Below are positions 25,573 to 34,481 of a stretch of 49,263 bases of DNA, in pieces. The notes under the pieces were generated by a model, which saw only the letters and a program-made list of their open reading frames with translations, did not search any database and was not told where the DNA came from. The position numbers and the translations under genes were made by a program. Source of the DNA: Clostridium sp. AM33-3 (GTDB lineage: Bacteria > Bacillota > Clostridia > Lachnospirales > Lachnospiraceae). Numbering within the stretch: position 1 is the stretch's first letter; each line of letters opens with the position of its first letter. Location of the stretch: assembly GCF_003480315.1 (NCBI RefSeq), contig NZ_QUIV01000018.1, positions 9,527-58,789 of the forward strand, read 5' to 3'.

Positions 25573-25640
25573 ATATGATAGGAAATTACGTCCTATCATA
25601 TAAAAACGCTCCGCGAGGATGTGCCAAGGCACATTCTTTT
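25573..25640 (-). repeat. Dispersed two-hairpin repeat, copy 1, 3' of the DUF4397-like gene
   Basis: Two adjacent hairpins, atatgatagga/tcctatcatat (25573-25601) and gatgtgcc/ggcacattc (25618-25638), joined by acgctccgcg. Read on the minus strand it is clearly homologous to 33467-33538. It starts about 10 nt after the stop of the minus-strand gene and could end its transcript. Confidence 0.75.
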
Positions 25641-25650
25641 GTGAACAAAA

Positions 25651-26619
25651 TCAGGAATCCTCTACGGTCAGCAGCCGCAGACCGATATCGGACCAGGTGT
25701 TCCCGATCAGATAAGAGGTATAATTCTGGCCGGCTGCAATTTCAATCTGTGCGGAGAGCAGTGCCTCTGCCTGATTGTTTCCGGTAATGGTGCCGGAGCC
25801 GCCAAAGCCAATGACTATGATCGGAATCTCGCGCAGGAAGGAGTAATTGCCTGAGCTTGTTACGTAGAACTGGTAGGTACCGGCCATAGCCTGCTTATAT
25901 GGGGTGACGGTCTGGAAGGCCACGTTCCGGAATATGGTTTCACCGCCGTAAAGCAGCAGATCATATCTGGAGCCGCTGTAGGTCATGTTGGCAAAGCGGT
26001 AGCAGCCGGTATTATAGGCGCGGGTATTACAGCCGGTGTCGGAAATCTGAACCATTTCCAGACCGCCGGAGGCAGAATCTACCAGAACCATAGTTACCTT
26101 TTTGCTGGCGGTAAACGGAAAGTTCTGCCGAAAAAGCACGGAACGCATGCCGGAGGCACGGCGGACGGTAACCGTATGGAAACCATCCGAGATCCAGTCA
26201 TAGTTCGAAATGGTGCCAAAGCGGGAATTGATGGCATACGCAGTGCCATCAATGGTGATGTTGACGGCAAAGCTGTTGGTGGAGGCATTTAAGAACCGCA
26301 CCTGTCCGTAATAACGCGGGGAAATTGCGGGGTTCGTGGGAGTAAGAGGCAGGAAGCTGTTGCCCCAGCTGTTTCCATGATGTCCCCAGTGGTTGTTGCT
26401 GTTAATGCCCCAGTCCCAGTTTCCGCCGATGGCTCCGCTTGTGCTGTTTCCCGGATAGACCGGTCCGCCCTCGCCGGGGTCCGGCAGCGGAGCCACAGGG
26501 ATGTTTGCTGCATCGTCCGGATAGACTGCCTTTTCTTCTTCCAGCTCCGGGAGCGGAGCCGCTGCATCGTTGTCACTTATATCAGAAGTTCCATTGTAAT
26601 GTGTATCATTTTCAGCCAT
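25651..26619 (-). CDS. DUF4397-like repeat protein with Gly/Asn/Trp-rich linker
   Basis: A 322-aa protein. Residues about 1-100 are low complexity, acidic and proline-rich, then rich in Gly, Asn, Trp and His. Residues about 103-195 and 205-320 look like two DUF4397 beta domains (VRFLNASTNSFAVNITIDG, then a similar segment with YDLLLYGG). There is no signal peptide or membrane helix, so export, if any, would need another route; spore-surface or envelope location is possible. I chose ATG 26619, 7 nt after GAGG, over ATG 26631. Confidence 0.65.
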   Translation of the reverse strand: MAENDTHYNGTSDISDNDAAAPLPELEEEKAVYPDDAANIPVAPLPDPGEGGPVYPGNSTSGAIGGNWDWGINSNNHWGHHGNSWGNSFLPLTPTNPAISPRYYGQVRFLNASTNSFAVNITIDGTAYAINSRFGTISNYDWISDGFHTVTVRRASGMRSVLFRQNFPFTASKKVTMVLVDSASGGLEMVQISDTGCNTRAYNTGCYRFANMTYSGSRYDLLLYGGETIFRNVAFQTVTPYKQAMAGTYQFYVTSSGNYSFLREIPIIVIGFGGSGTITGNNQAEALLSAQIEIAAGQNYTSYLIGNTWSDIGLRLLTVEDS

Positions 26620-26719
26620 ATTGCGCCTCATTGCTTTTTACTGTACTGTATGAAACGACAGGCCGCACGGTGCCGGAAAATATAAAGTTTTCGGGCTTCC
26701 ATTGGGACAGATCATGGAT

Positions 26720-26725
26720 TATAAT
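26720..26725 (+). promoter_or_regulatory. -10 element of the MBL-HD-GYP unit
   Basis: A perfect TATAAT about 50 bp before the MBL hydrolase start, with a weak TTCCAT -35 candidate 17 nt upstream. Confidence 0.4.
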
Positions 26726-26775
26726 GAAACAATATGGATGGAAAGCCGGTATGGAAGGCAGAAGGGAGAATGGAT

Positions 26776-27627
26776 ATGGGACTTCAGGTGAGAGTCTGGG
26801 GAGTTCGCGGGTCCGGGCCGGAATGTGGTCCGGAATATCAGGAATATGGGGGAAATACCTCCTGCGTGACCGTCCATACAAAAGACAAAACGGTGATCCT
26901 GGATGCCGGAACCGGGATTGGAAATTTTTGTCGGAGCTTTAAGCGGCAGATGGATGGAAAGCGCAGACGTCTGGATCTTCTGCTCAGTCATTTCCATATG
27001 GATCATCTGATGGGACTGTACGGTAGTTCCTTTCTTTTTGATCCGCAGATGGAAGTCCATATTTATGGGGAGCGTCCGGGAGAAAAAAGTCTGAAGGAAT
27101 GCCTGTGCCAGATGTTTGGACCGCCTTACTGGCCGCTTCCGTTAGATCAGCTTCCGGCCCTTATCCGGTTTCATGAGATTCAGGCGGGAGATGTGTTTTT
27201 GCTGGAGGATCAGATCCGGGTGCAAACACTTAGCGGCGAACATCCGGGCGGAAGCATTTTATACCGGCTGGAGGAGGCAACGCAAGGGTCTGAGCCAGCC
27301 AGCATCGTGTACGGGCTTGACTGCGAGCTGACCGATGCGATGTTTCAGAAACTGAAAGAGTTTGCCGGAGCCTGTGGCCTGCTGATCTGTGATGCCTGTT
27401 ATACGGAGGCGGAGCTTTTGCTCAGGCAGGGATGGGGACATGGTTCCATCGAACGGTGCCGGAAGCTGCGGCAGGCAAGCGGAGCGCAGCAGGCGCTTTT
27501 CATGCATTATGAACGGGGCTATCAGGATACGTTTCTGCGAGAGCAGGAGAAAATATCACTGGCGCAGGATCCGGCCTGTCTGTTTGCGCGGGAGGGTATG
27601 GCTCTCAAAGTACATGGGCAAGGATGA
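26776..27627 (+). CDS. MBL-fold metallohydrolase beside signalling genes
   Basis: A 283-aa metallo-beta-lactamase-fold protein. The opening VRVWGVRGSGPECGPEYQEYGGNTS and DAGTGIG match a subfamily often annotated as cyclic-nucleotide phosphodiesterase-like or as PqsE-like hydrolases. The metal site HFHMDH is intact, with later ligands in YGLDCE and FMHYERG. Substrate is unknown. Its place before an HD-GYP and a cyclase gene suggests a role in nucleotide signalling. Start ATG 26776 has AGGGAG 7 nt upstream; a frame from 26734 has none. Confidence 0.8.
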   Translation: MGLQVRVWGVRGSGPECGPEYQEYGGNTSCVTVHTKDKTVILDAGTGIGNFCRSFKRQMDGKRRRLDLLLSHFHMDHLMGLYGSSFLFDPQMEVHIYGERPGEKSLKECLCQMFGPPYWPLPLDQLPALIRFHEIQAGDVFLLEDQIRVQTLSGEHPGGSILYRLEEATQGSEPASIVYGLDCELTDAMFQKLKEFAGACGLLICDACYTEAELLLRQGWGHGSIERCRKLRQASGAQQALFMHYERGYQDTFLREQEKISLAQDPACLFAREGMALKVHGQG

Positions 27628-27694
27628 CTGCCAACAGAAAGACAAAAATACGGTTTGGAGAATAGCCTGAACTGAAAATCTGGAGGAGTTACTT

Positions 27695-29161
27695 ATGACG
27701 CAAAAGGAAATGCAAAGCATTCTTGAGATCGGCACAGCCATTTCTTCGGAAAAGGATTATAACCGGCTGCTGGAGATGATCTTAAACCGGATCATGGAAC
27801 TGACTCACGCCGATGCCGGAACTCTTTATCTGGCAGACGGGGATTTGCTGCGATTCAAAATTATGTGCAACAATACCATGCACACCTGTGAGGGAGGAGA
27901 TGGAAAGGAACCAAATCTTCCTCCGGTCAGGATGAGCAGGGAAAATGTCTGTGCCATGTGTTATCTGGAAAACAGGACTGTATGCATTGAAAATGTGCGG
28001 ACTTCAACGGAGTACGATTTCTCCGGTCCGGTCCGTTATGATGCCATGACCGGATATCACACTCAGTCCATGTTGGTAGTTCCCATGCATAACCGGCAGG
28101 GAGAGCGCCTTGGTGTGATCCAGCTCATCAACGCTATGGATGCAGCAGGGAATATCTGCGCTTTTCCGGCAGATATCATTCCGGCGGTGGAATCTGTAGC
28201 TTCTCAGGCAGCCATTACCATTCAGAATGTTCTTTATATTGAGAATATCAAGGAACTGTTCGAGTCTTTCGTACGCGTCATGTCCTCCGCGGTTGACGAA
28301 AGAACCCCTTACAATGCAAGTCATACACGCCATATGGTGGAATACGGACGTCATTTTATTGATTATCTCAATGAAACGGCGAAAGCAGAGGGCAGGGAAC
28401 CATGGTTTGACGCGGAACACAGGCACGAGCTTCTTATGAGTGTCTGGCTGCACGATATCGGAAAGCTCGTGATCCCGCTGGAGGTCATGAATAAAGAGGC
28501 GAGACTGCTGCCGGAGCAGAAGTCCGAAATCCTGCACCGCTTTGAGAAGATGCGCCTGCTGGCACAGATTGCATGCTTAAAAGGAGCTATTTCCGGGGAA
28601 GCCCTGGAAAAGCGGCTGGAAGAATTAAAACAGGACGGGGACACCATTCTTCGTGCCAATACAGCCGGATTTTGCCCGGACGATCTGCGGGAGGAGATCT
28701 GCCGAATCCGTGAGAAAACCTATACGGAAGAGGATGGCAGCGAAAAGCCGTGGCTTGAGGAGGAAGAATTTCAGATGCTTATGATCCGCAAGGGAACTTT
28801 GTCGGAGAAAGAACGTGCTGTCATGGAAAGTCATGTGGTCATCACCGACAAGCTGCTTTCTGAGATCCGTTTCTCCAAAGAGCTGTCCCATGTAAGGGAA
28901 TGGGCGGCCAGTCATCACGAGCTTTTAAACGGAAGCGGTTATCCAGAGCATCTGATGGCAGAGCAGATCCCGATGGAGGTGCGCATCATCACAATCCTGG
29001 ATATATTTGATGCGCTGGTGGCAGATGACCGGCCGTACAAGCCGGGCATGCCCGTGGAAAAGGCACTTGGAATCCTGGATATTATGGCAGACAAAGAAGG
29101 AAAGCTGGATCCGGAGCTGACCCGGCTGTTTAGGAAAAGCCGCTGTTGGGAAAAGGACTGA
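27695..29161 (+). CDS. GAF domain HD-GYP phosphohydrolase with large insertion
   Basis: A 488-aa cytoplasmic protein. The GAF domain spans about 12-170. The HD-GYP domain runs from about 185, with the HD pair in VWLHDIGKLVIP and the second metal motif ASHHELLNGSGYPE. GYP is present, but Asn replaces the usual Asp before GSGYP. About 100 helical residues are inserted between the HD helix and the RKGTLSEKE segment. HD-GYP domains hydrolyse c-di-GMP or related dinucleotides; whether this one does is unproven. AGGAG precedes the ATG. Confidence 0.85.
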   Translation: MTQKEMQSILEIGTAISSEKDYNRLLEMILNRIMELTHADAGTLYLADGDLLRFKIMCNNTMHTCEGGDGKEPNLPPVRMSRENVCAMCYLENRTVCIENVRTSTEYDFSGPVRYDAMTGYHTQSMLVVPMHNRQGERLGVIQLINAMDAAGNICAFPADIIPAVESVASQAAITIQNVLYIENIKELFESFVRVMSSAVDERTPYNASHTRHMVEYGRHFIDYLNETAKAEGREPWFDAEHRHELLMSVWLHDIGKLVIPLEVMNKEARLLPEQKSEILHRFEKMRLLAQIACLKGAISGEALEKRLEELKQDGDTILRANTAGFCPDDLREEICRIREKTYTEEDGSEKPWLEEEEFQMLMIRKGTLSEKERAVMESHVVITDKLLSEIRFSKELSHVREWAASHHELLNGSGYPEHLMAEQIPMEVRIITILDIFDALVADDRPYKPGMPVEKALGILDIMADKEGKLDPELTRLFRKSRCWEKD

Positions 29162-29189
29162 TAGTGTTACTTAAAATGAAAAATATAAT

Positions 29190-29218
29190 TTGATGTTACA
29201 GCTGTTTTATGCTAATAT
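29190..29218 (+). promoter_or_regulatory. Promoter before the cyclase ORF
   Basis: TTGATG (29190-29195), a 17-nt spacer and TAATAT (29213-29218), followed by a short hairpin CAGATA/TATCTG (29230-29247). Confidence 0.5.
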
Positions 29219-29304
29219 CAATAGTTGGGCAGATAGAGGATTATCTGTCGCGAAAAAAATAGAAAACTTGTAGCTATATCACAGCAGCTCTCGAAAAGCA
29301 CCGG

Positions 29305-29958
29305 GTGACCAGTACGTTCAAAAAGTATGTGGCACCTCAGATCGTGCAGGAGATTTTAGACAGCGGCAATCCGGAGGCTCTGATGGTAGGCGGGAGAGTC
29401 GTAAACATTGCCGTGTTATTTGTAGATATCCGCGGCTTTACGACCATGTCTGAGAAACTAACACCTTCCGAGGTGGTAGAGATCTTAAACCAGTACCTGA
29501 CTCTGATTGCGGACTGTATTATGCGAAACGGAGGCACGCTGGACAAATTCATCGGCGATGCAGCCATGGCATTCTGGGGAGCTCCGCTTCCGCAGGAAGA
29601 CTATGTGATGAAGGCTGTCCGGGCGGCAGAAGATATGCGCCAGGGCTCCGATGAGCTTTCCAAAGTCCTGATGGAAAAATACGGGCGAACCGTATCCTTT
29701 GGCATCGGGGTTCATGTAGGAGATGCGGTGGTTGGAAATATCGGTTCTCCGCAGCGCATGGATTACACGGCCATCGGAGATACGGTCAATACCTCGGCAC
29801 GTCTGGAGGCAAATGCCCCGGCCCGCACGATTTTTATATCCCGCGAGGTAGCAGACTGCCTGGAAGGACGCATCAAAACAACATCCCTTGGAACCAGTAT
29901 TAAGTTAAAGGGAAAATCGGATATGGAGATTCTCACGATGGATGAGATTCTGGAATAG
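29305..29958 (+). pseudogene. Class III adenylate/guanylate cyclase domain, apparently 5'-truncated
   Basis: The 217-aa frame is almost only a catalytic domain: metal-binding Asp in FVDIRGFT and FIGDAAM, the adenine-selecting Lys of DKF, and the Asn and Arg of DTVNTSARLE are all intact. The in-frame sequence before the GTG continues family-like (ALEKHR then VTSTFKKYVAP) back to a TAG at 29260, and there is no good ribosome site, so a sensor or membrane part has probably been lost. It could still make an active free-standing domain. It follows the HD-GYP gene by 143 bp. Confidence 0.65.
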
Positions 29959-29964
29959 GAAGAG

Positions 29965-30020
29965 AAAAAGGCTCTTATGCAAAAAGATTTTATAAAAATC
30001 AGCATAAGAGCCTTTTTTTT
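29965..30020 (+). terminator. Terminator of the cyclase unit
   Basis: AAAAAGGCTCTTATGC (29965-29980) pairs with GCATAAGAGCCTTTTT (30002-30017) around a 21-nt A/T-rich loop and ends in eight T. Confidence 0.9.
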
Positions 30021-30068
30021 AAAAAACAAAAAAGCCGAAAATCTTTGACTTCAAAGATCTTCGGCTTT
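30021..30068 (-). terminator. Terminator of tRNA-Thr
   Basis: On the minus strand AAAGCCGAAGATCTTTGA pairs with TCAAAGATTTTCGGCTTT, followed by TTTTGTTTTTT. It lies just after the tRNA. Confidence 0.88.
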
Positions 30069-30073
30069 ATGAA

Positions 30074-30146
30074 AGCTGCTGACGGGAATCGGACCCGTGA
30101 CCTCCGCACTACCAATGCGACGCTCTACCGACTGAGCCACAGCAGC
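30074..30146 (-). tRNA. tRNA-Thr (anticodon GGT)
   Basis: On the minus strand the acceptor GCTGCTG pairs with CAGCAGC; D-arm GCTC/GAGC; anticodon stem TCGCA/TGCGG around TTGGTAG; T-arm ACGGG/CCCGT. The discriminator is T, and CCA is not encoded. Confidence 0.96.
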
Positions 30147-30320
30147 GAACCTCGTATAATATAGCATGGGATTTGCGGAATGTCAACAGTATTTTTGAAA
30201 AAAATGAAAAAAATTTGGAACCCATTTACCCCCTTTCCCATTTCAGGGAAATGTGTTATGATAAGTTATTATCATGCGGCATAAAGCAAGACGCCCGCAA
30301 ACAGTATGGAGGACTTCACG

Positions 30321-32018
30321 ATGGAAAAAGAAAAAGAAGTTTTAGAGACAGCGGAAGAGAAAGATGTTGTTTCCAAGAACTTTATTGAGCAGGAGATCGA
30401 TAAAGATCTGGCGGAGGGTGTTTACGATCACGTTCAGACCCGTTTCCCGCCGGAGCCGAACGGTTACCTGCATATCGGACATGCAAAGTCCATTTTATTA
30501 AACTACGGTCTTGCCCAGAAATACGGCGGCAAGTTCAACTTAAGATTTGATGATACCAACCCGACCAAGGAAAAAACCGAGTTTGTCGAGTCTATCATGG
30601 CGGATGTCAAGTGGCTGGGCGCAGACTTTGAAGACAGACTGTTCTTCGCATCCAACTACTTCCAGCAGATGTACGAGTGCGCGGTTCTTCTTATAAAGAA
30701 AGGAAAAGCCTTCGTCTGTGACCTGACTGCGGATCAGATCCGGGAATATCGCGGTGATTTCACCACCCCGGGTAAGGAAAGCCCGTACCGCAACCGCAGC
30801 ATCGAGGAGAACTTAAAGCTTTTTGAGGAAATGAAAGAGGGCAAGTATCAGGATGGTGAGAAGGTGCTTCGTGCCAAGATTGATATGGCTTCTCCGAATA
30901 TCAACATGAGAGACCCGGTCATCTACCGTGTAGCCCGTATGACACACCACAACACCGGCGATGCATGGTGCATTTACCCGATGTATGACTTTGCCCATCC
31001 GATCGAGGATGCCATTGAGCATATTACCCATTCCATCTGTACCCTGGAGTTTGAGGACCACCGTCCGCTGTATGACTGGGTGGTACGCGAGTGTGAGTTT
31101 GAGAATCCGCCGCGTCAGATTGAGTTTGCAAAGCTGTACCTGACAAACGTGATCACCGGTAAGCGTTACATCAAGAAGCTTGTTGAAGACGGCATTGTAG
31201 ACGGCTGGGATGATCCGCGTCTGGTTTCCATTGCTGCGCTGCGCAGACGGGGCTACACTCCGGAAGCGATCCGCAAATTTGTAGACCTGGTTGGCGTATC
31301 CAAGGCAAACAGCTCAGTTGACTATGCTATGCTTGAGTACTGTATCCGTGAGGATCTGAAATTAAAGAAGGCCCGCATGATGGCAATCCTGGATCCGGTG
31401 AAGCTGGTCATTGACAACTATCCGGAAGGCCAGACAGAGATGCTCGAGGTTCCGAACAATCTGGAGAATCCGGAGCTTGGCTCCCGCATGGTTCCGTTCG
31501 GCAGAGAGCTCTATATTGAGCGTGAGGACTTTATGGAGGAACCGCCGCGCAAATACTTCCGTCTGTTCCCGGGCAATGAGGTTCGTCTTATGAGTGCGTA
31601 CTTTGTAACCTGTACAGGCTTTGAGAAGGATGAGAACGGCAATATCACGGTCGTACACGCAACCTACGATCCGGCTACCAAGAGCGGTTCCGGCTTCTGT
31701 GAGCGTAAGGTAAAGGGCACCATCCACTGGGTTGCAGCCGAGACTGCAAAGCAGGTTGAGGTCCGCCTGTATGAGAATATTGTAGATGAGGAAAAGGGCA
31801 AGTTAAACGAGGATGGAAGCCTCAACTTAAACCCGAACTCTCTGACTATCTTAAAGAATTGTTATGTTGAGCCGGCTCTTGCAGAGGCAAAGGCTTATGA
31901 CAGTTTCCAGTTTGTCCGCAATGGCTTCTTCTGTGCGGACTGCAAGGACAGCAAGCCGGGCGAGCCGGTGTTTAACCGTATCGTTTCCTTAAAGAGCTCC
32001 TTTAAGATTCAGAAATAA
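30321..32018 (+). CDS. glnS: Glutaminyl-tRNA synthetase
   Basis: A class I synthetase of 565 aa charging tRNA-Gln directly. [17 protein letters not shown] holds the HIGH motif, and the two-domain C-terminal beta barrel sets it apart from GltX. The KMSKS position reads [10 protein letters not shown] in place of the MSKRKL of enterobacterial GlnRS. GlnRS is not universal in Clostridia, many of which use the GatCAB route. The start is ATG 30321, 8 nt after GGAGG; an in-frame ATG at 30306 overlaps that site. It is 24 nt from the MocR-type gene. Confidence 0.94.
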   Translation: MEKEKEVLETAEEKDVVSKNFIEQEIDKDLAEGVYDHVQTRFPPEPNGYLHIGHAKSILLNYGLAQKYGGKFNLRFDDTNPTKEKTEFVESIMADVKWLGADFEDRLFFASNYFQQMYECAVLLIKKGKAFVCDLTADQIREYRGDFTTPGKESPYRNRSIEENLKLFEEMKEGKYQDGEKVLRAKIDMASPNINMRDPVIYRVARMTHHNTGDAWCIYPMYDFAHPIEDAIEHITHSICTLEFEDHRPLYDWVVRECEFENPPRQIEFAKLYLTNVITGKRYIKKLVEDGIVDGWDDPRLVSIAALRRRGYTPEAIRKFVDLVGVSKANSSVDYAMLEYCIREDLKLKKARMMAILDPVKLVIDNYPEGQTEMLEVPNNLENPELGSRMVPFGRELYIEREDFMEEPPRKYFRLFPGNEVRLMSAYFVTCTGFEKDENGNITVVHATYDPATKSGSGFCERKVKGTIHWVAAETAKQVEVRLYENIVDEEKGKLNEDGSLNLNPNSLTILKNCYVEPALAEAKAYDSFQFVRNGFFCADCKDSKPGEPVFNRIVSLKSSFKIQK

Positions 32019-32042
32019 TCGATTGGATTAGGGGATAGGATT

Positions 32043-33467
32043 ATGGAACTGTTGATTCCGCTTGATTCCCGGTCAAAAAAACCACTGTATGAACAGATAT
32101 ACTCCCACATCCGCGCGGAGATCCGAAACGGTTCCTTAAAAGCAGGGGAACGGCTTCCATCCACGCGGGTGCTGGCGGAGCATTTGAAAGTCAGCCGCAG
32201 CACAACGCAGATGGCCTATGACCAGCTGCTTGCCGAGGGATACATGGAAGCCCGGCCGTGCCGCGGCTATTTTGTCAGTCATCTGGAGGAACTGGTGGAG
32301 ACCGGAGCAACCGGCACCGGCGAGATGGAGACTACCGTAGAGCCGGATGCCGGTTGGCGCGTCGATTTTTCGCCGCGGGGCATTGACCTGGACAGCTTTC
32401 CATACCATGTGTGGAGAAAGCTGAGCCGGAATACTCTGGTAGATGACAACAAAGAGATGTTTCATTCCGGAAATCACCAGGGAGAACCTGGCTTTCGGGA
32501 GGCAATACGCAGCTATCTGCATTCGGCACGCGGTGTCAACTGCAGCCCGGAGCAGATCATTGTAGGTGCGGGAAGTGAGTATCTGCTGATGCTGCTGTCC
32601 CAGATCCTCGAAGGAAGACACGTGATCGCCATGGAAAACCCGACCTACAAACAGGCCTACCGGGTCTTCCAGAGCCTGGGCTATGAGGTCTGCCCGGTGG
32701 AGATGGACGCAAATGGCATGGAGCCGGAGCTTTTGGCTGAATGCGGGGCAAATGTGGCCTATGTGATGCCATCTCATCAGTTCCCGACGGGAATCGTTAT
32801 GCCGGTCGGGCGGAGACAGGAGCTCTTAAAGTGGGCCCAGGAGGCGCCGGACCGTTATATTATAGAGGATGATTACGACAGTGAATTCCGGTATCGCGGA
32901 AAGCCGATTCCGGCGCTTCAGGGCATGGACCGGAATGGCAGGGTGATTTATCTTGGCACGTTTTCCAAATGCATTGCGCCGGCTATCCGTGTCAGCTATC
33001 TGGTACTGCCGCTTTCACTTTTAGTCCGTTACCGCAGCCAGACTTCTTTCTATGCTTCTACGGTGTCACGCATTGATCAGAACATTTTGTATCAGTTTTT
33101 ATCAGGAGGACATTTTGAACGGCATTTAAACCGGATGCGTGCGATCTACAAAACCAAGCATGATCTTTTGCTGGAGCAGGTGGAACCGCTGCGAAAACAG
33201 TTTGAGATACGTGGAGAGCATGCAGGTCTTCATATTCTGCTGACATCCAGAAACGGCGTGCCGGAGAAAGCACTGATCCGGAAAGCGGCAGAAGCAGGAG
33301 TTAGGGTCTATGGTCTGAACAGCTATTTCATTCACCCGGAACACAACCACCGCCCGTCGACTGTGGTGCTTGGGTATGCAAGCCTGAGCGAGGAGCAGAT
33401 CGTAGACGGCATACACCTTCTCAAAACATGCTGGGGGATTCAGAACGCAGATTTTTCAGAAACATGA
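32043..33467 (+). CDS. MocR-type GntR regulator with aminotransferase-like domain
   Basis: A 474-aa protein: an N-terminal GntR winged helix (about 10-75; LPSTRVLAEHLKVSRSTTQMAY) and a fold-type I aminotransferase domain (about 115-460) with the PLP lysine in GTFSKCIAP. MocR regulators such as PdxR and GabR use PLP as effector. The target is not evident: no pyridoxal or GABA genes adjoin. It follows glnS by 24 nt without a terminator between, so readthrough is likely. Confidence 0.9.
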   Translation: MELLIPLDSRSKKPLYEQIYSHIRAEIRNGSLKAGERLPSTRVLAEHLKVSRSTTQMAYDQLLAEGYMEARPCRGYFVSHLEELVETGATGTGEMETTVEPDAGWRVDFSPRGIDLDSFPYHVWRKLSRNTLVDDNKEMFHSGNHQGEPGFREAIRSYLHSARGVNCSPEQIIVGAGSEYLLMLLSQILEGRHVIAMENPTYKQAYRVFQSLGYEVCPVEMDANGMEPELLAECGANVAYVMPSHQFPTGIVMPVGRRQELLKWAQEAPDRYIIEDDYDSEFRYRGKPIPALQGMDRNGRVIYLGTFSKCIAPAIRVSYLVLPLSLLVRYRSQTSFYASTVSRIDQNILYQFLSGGHFERHLNRMRAIYKTKHDLLLEQVEPLRKQFEIRGEHAGLHILLTSRNGVPEKALIRKAAEAGVRVYGLNSYFIHPEHNHRPSTVVLGYASLSEEQIVDGIHLLKTCWGIQNADFSET

Positions 33468-33538
33468 AAAAGAATGTACCTTGGCGCATTCCTGCGGAGT
33501 GCTTTTTTGCTTCGTAGGATGCAATTTCTTATGAAATA
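33467..33538 (+). repeat. Dispersed two-hairpin repeat, copy 2, 3' of the MocR gene
   Basis: Begins at the MocR stop codon. It shares agaatgt-cc-ttggc-cat-cct-gcggag and the TAGGA-cAATTTC part with the minus-strand reading of 25573-25640, though the hairpins are less perfect here. A TTTTTT tract at 33504-33509 may end transcription. Confidence 0.7.
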
Positions 33539-33540
33539 AA

Positions 33541-33583
33541 GAAGCAGGATATGGAGAGTAAGAAAACTCCATGTCCTGCTTTC
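33541..33583 (-). terminator. Terminator of the Ala-rich protein gene
   Basis: On the minus strand AAGCAGGACATGGAG pairs with CTCCATATCCTGCTT (14 of 15) around a 10-nt loop, then CTTTATTTC. Confidence 0.75.
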
Positions 33584-33599
33584 TGCGTTATACATGATG

Positions 33600-34199
33600 T
33601 TATGCCTCTGTGTCTTCGCTGACTGTTGTGGCAGAGACCTCTTCGCCGGAAACAGGCTGTTTCTCAGCCGGTTCCTCATCAACAGTAATCTCTTCTGCCT
33701 GATCAGCAGCAGCTTCCAGCTTTGCAGCGGTTTCTTCCATGGTATCGGAGACGGTTTCCACCGCACTTTCCATGGCGTCTGCAGTTTTGATCACAGCGTC
33801 CTCAGCAGCGCTTTCAGCCTTTTCTACGGTATCTTCTGCTGAAGCGGCAGCTTTCTGCGCACCGTCTCTGGCAACACTCACGGCCTCGCGGGTGTTATCG
33901 GCCACGATAGCAGCAGCATCCTTTACCATATTTTTTGCAGCACTGGCAGCATCCTTGGCGGCGTTCATCATGTCGCCTGCGGCTACCAGAAACTCGTCCT
34001 TATCTGCATGGAGGGAAACATAGTTGCGGCTCATGGTACTGTCCGGCACTTCGGTCTCGTCCTCATCCTCAAAATCGTGGAAATCTTCATCCAGCTCCTT
34101 GTTAAAAGACCGGTATTTCGTCAGGTAAGAAATGCCGGCTGCAGCAGCTCCTGCAATGGTTAAGAGGGCTGCCAGTTTTCCAAAAGCTTTTTTTGCCAT
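33600..34199 (-). CDS. Ala/Glu-rich helical protein with N-terminal anchor (YtxH/LEA-like)
   Basis: A 199-aa protein. A short N-terminal hydrophobic segment (LAALLTIAGAAAAGISYL) may anchor it, followed by an acidic region (about 33-50) and a long amphipathic helix of 11-residue-like periodicity from about 75 to 170, rich in Ala, Asp, Glu and Lys (AAKDAASAAKNMVKDAAA). Such composition is shared with YtxH and late-embryogenesis-abundant stress proteins and allows chance similarity, so function is not assigned. AAAGGAG precedes the ATG. Confidence 0.65.
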   Translation of the reverse strand: MAKKAFGKLAALLTIAGAAAAGISYLTKYRSFNKELDEDFHDFEDEDETEVPDSTMSRNYVSLHADKDEFLVAAGDMMNAAKDAASAAKNMVKDAAAIVADNTREAVSVARDGAQKAAASAEDTVEKAESAAEDAVIKTADAMESAVETVSDTMEETAAKLEAAADQAEEITVDEEPAEKQPVSGEEVSATTVSEDTEA

Positions 34200-34330
34200 A
34201 CCCCTGTACTCCTTTCTTTGAACATTCGTTCCGGTTCCATTTCTTTGCAGTTACGAATATTCTTTATAAAAGTAATTCTAATACGAAGAGAATAAAAAAG
34301 AAAGGGGAAAGTTATAAAAATTCGATAAAA

Positions 34331-34357
34331 TTAGCACTCGACTATTGACAGTGCTAA
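34331..34357. promoter_or_regulatory. CIRCE element (HrcA operator)
   Basis: TTAGCACTC, nine bases, then CAGTGCTAA: one mismatch from the CIRCE consensus. It covers the -35 region of the groESL promoter, so HrcA binding would block transcription. Confidence 0.95.
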
Positions 34358-34373
34358 CAACACGTGCTATAAA
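34345..34373 (+). promoter_or_regulatory. groESL promoter
   Basis: TTGACA (34345-34350) inside CIRCE, a 17-nt spacer and TATAAA (34368-34373), about 110 bp before groES. Confidence 0.88.
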
Positions 34374-34481
34374 TGGTAATGTACATCAGAGAGGGGTTTT
34401 AAGAGTCCCCGAAAAGAAAAGCGTTCGTTCACAACATGTGGATCGCAACAAAAATAGATTCGATGTAAGGAGGAGTTATCC

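Noticed and set aside
29162..29304. A c-di-GMP riboswitch between the HD-GYP and cyclase genes.
   Set aside because: The region has one short hairpin only and none of the conserved GEMM core.
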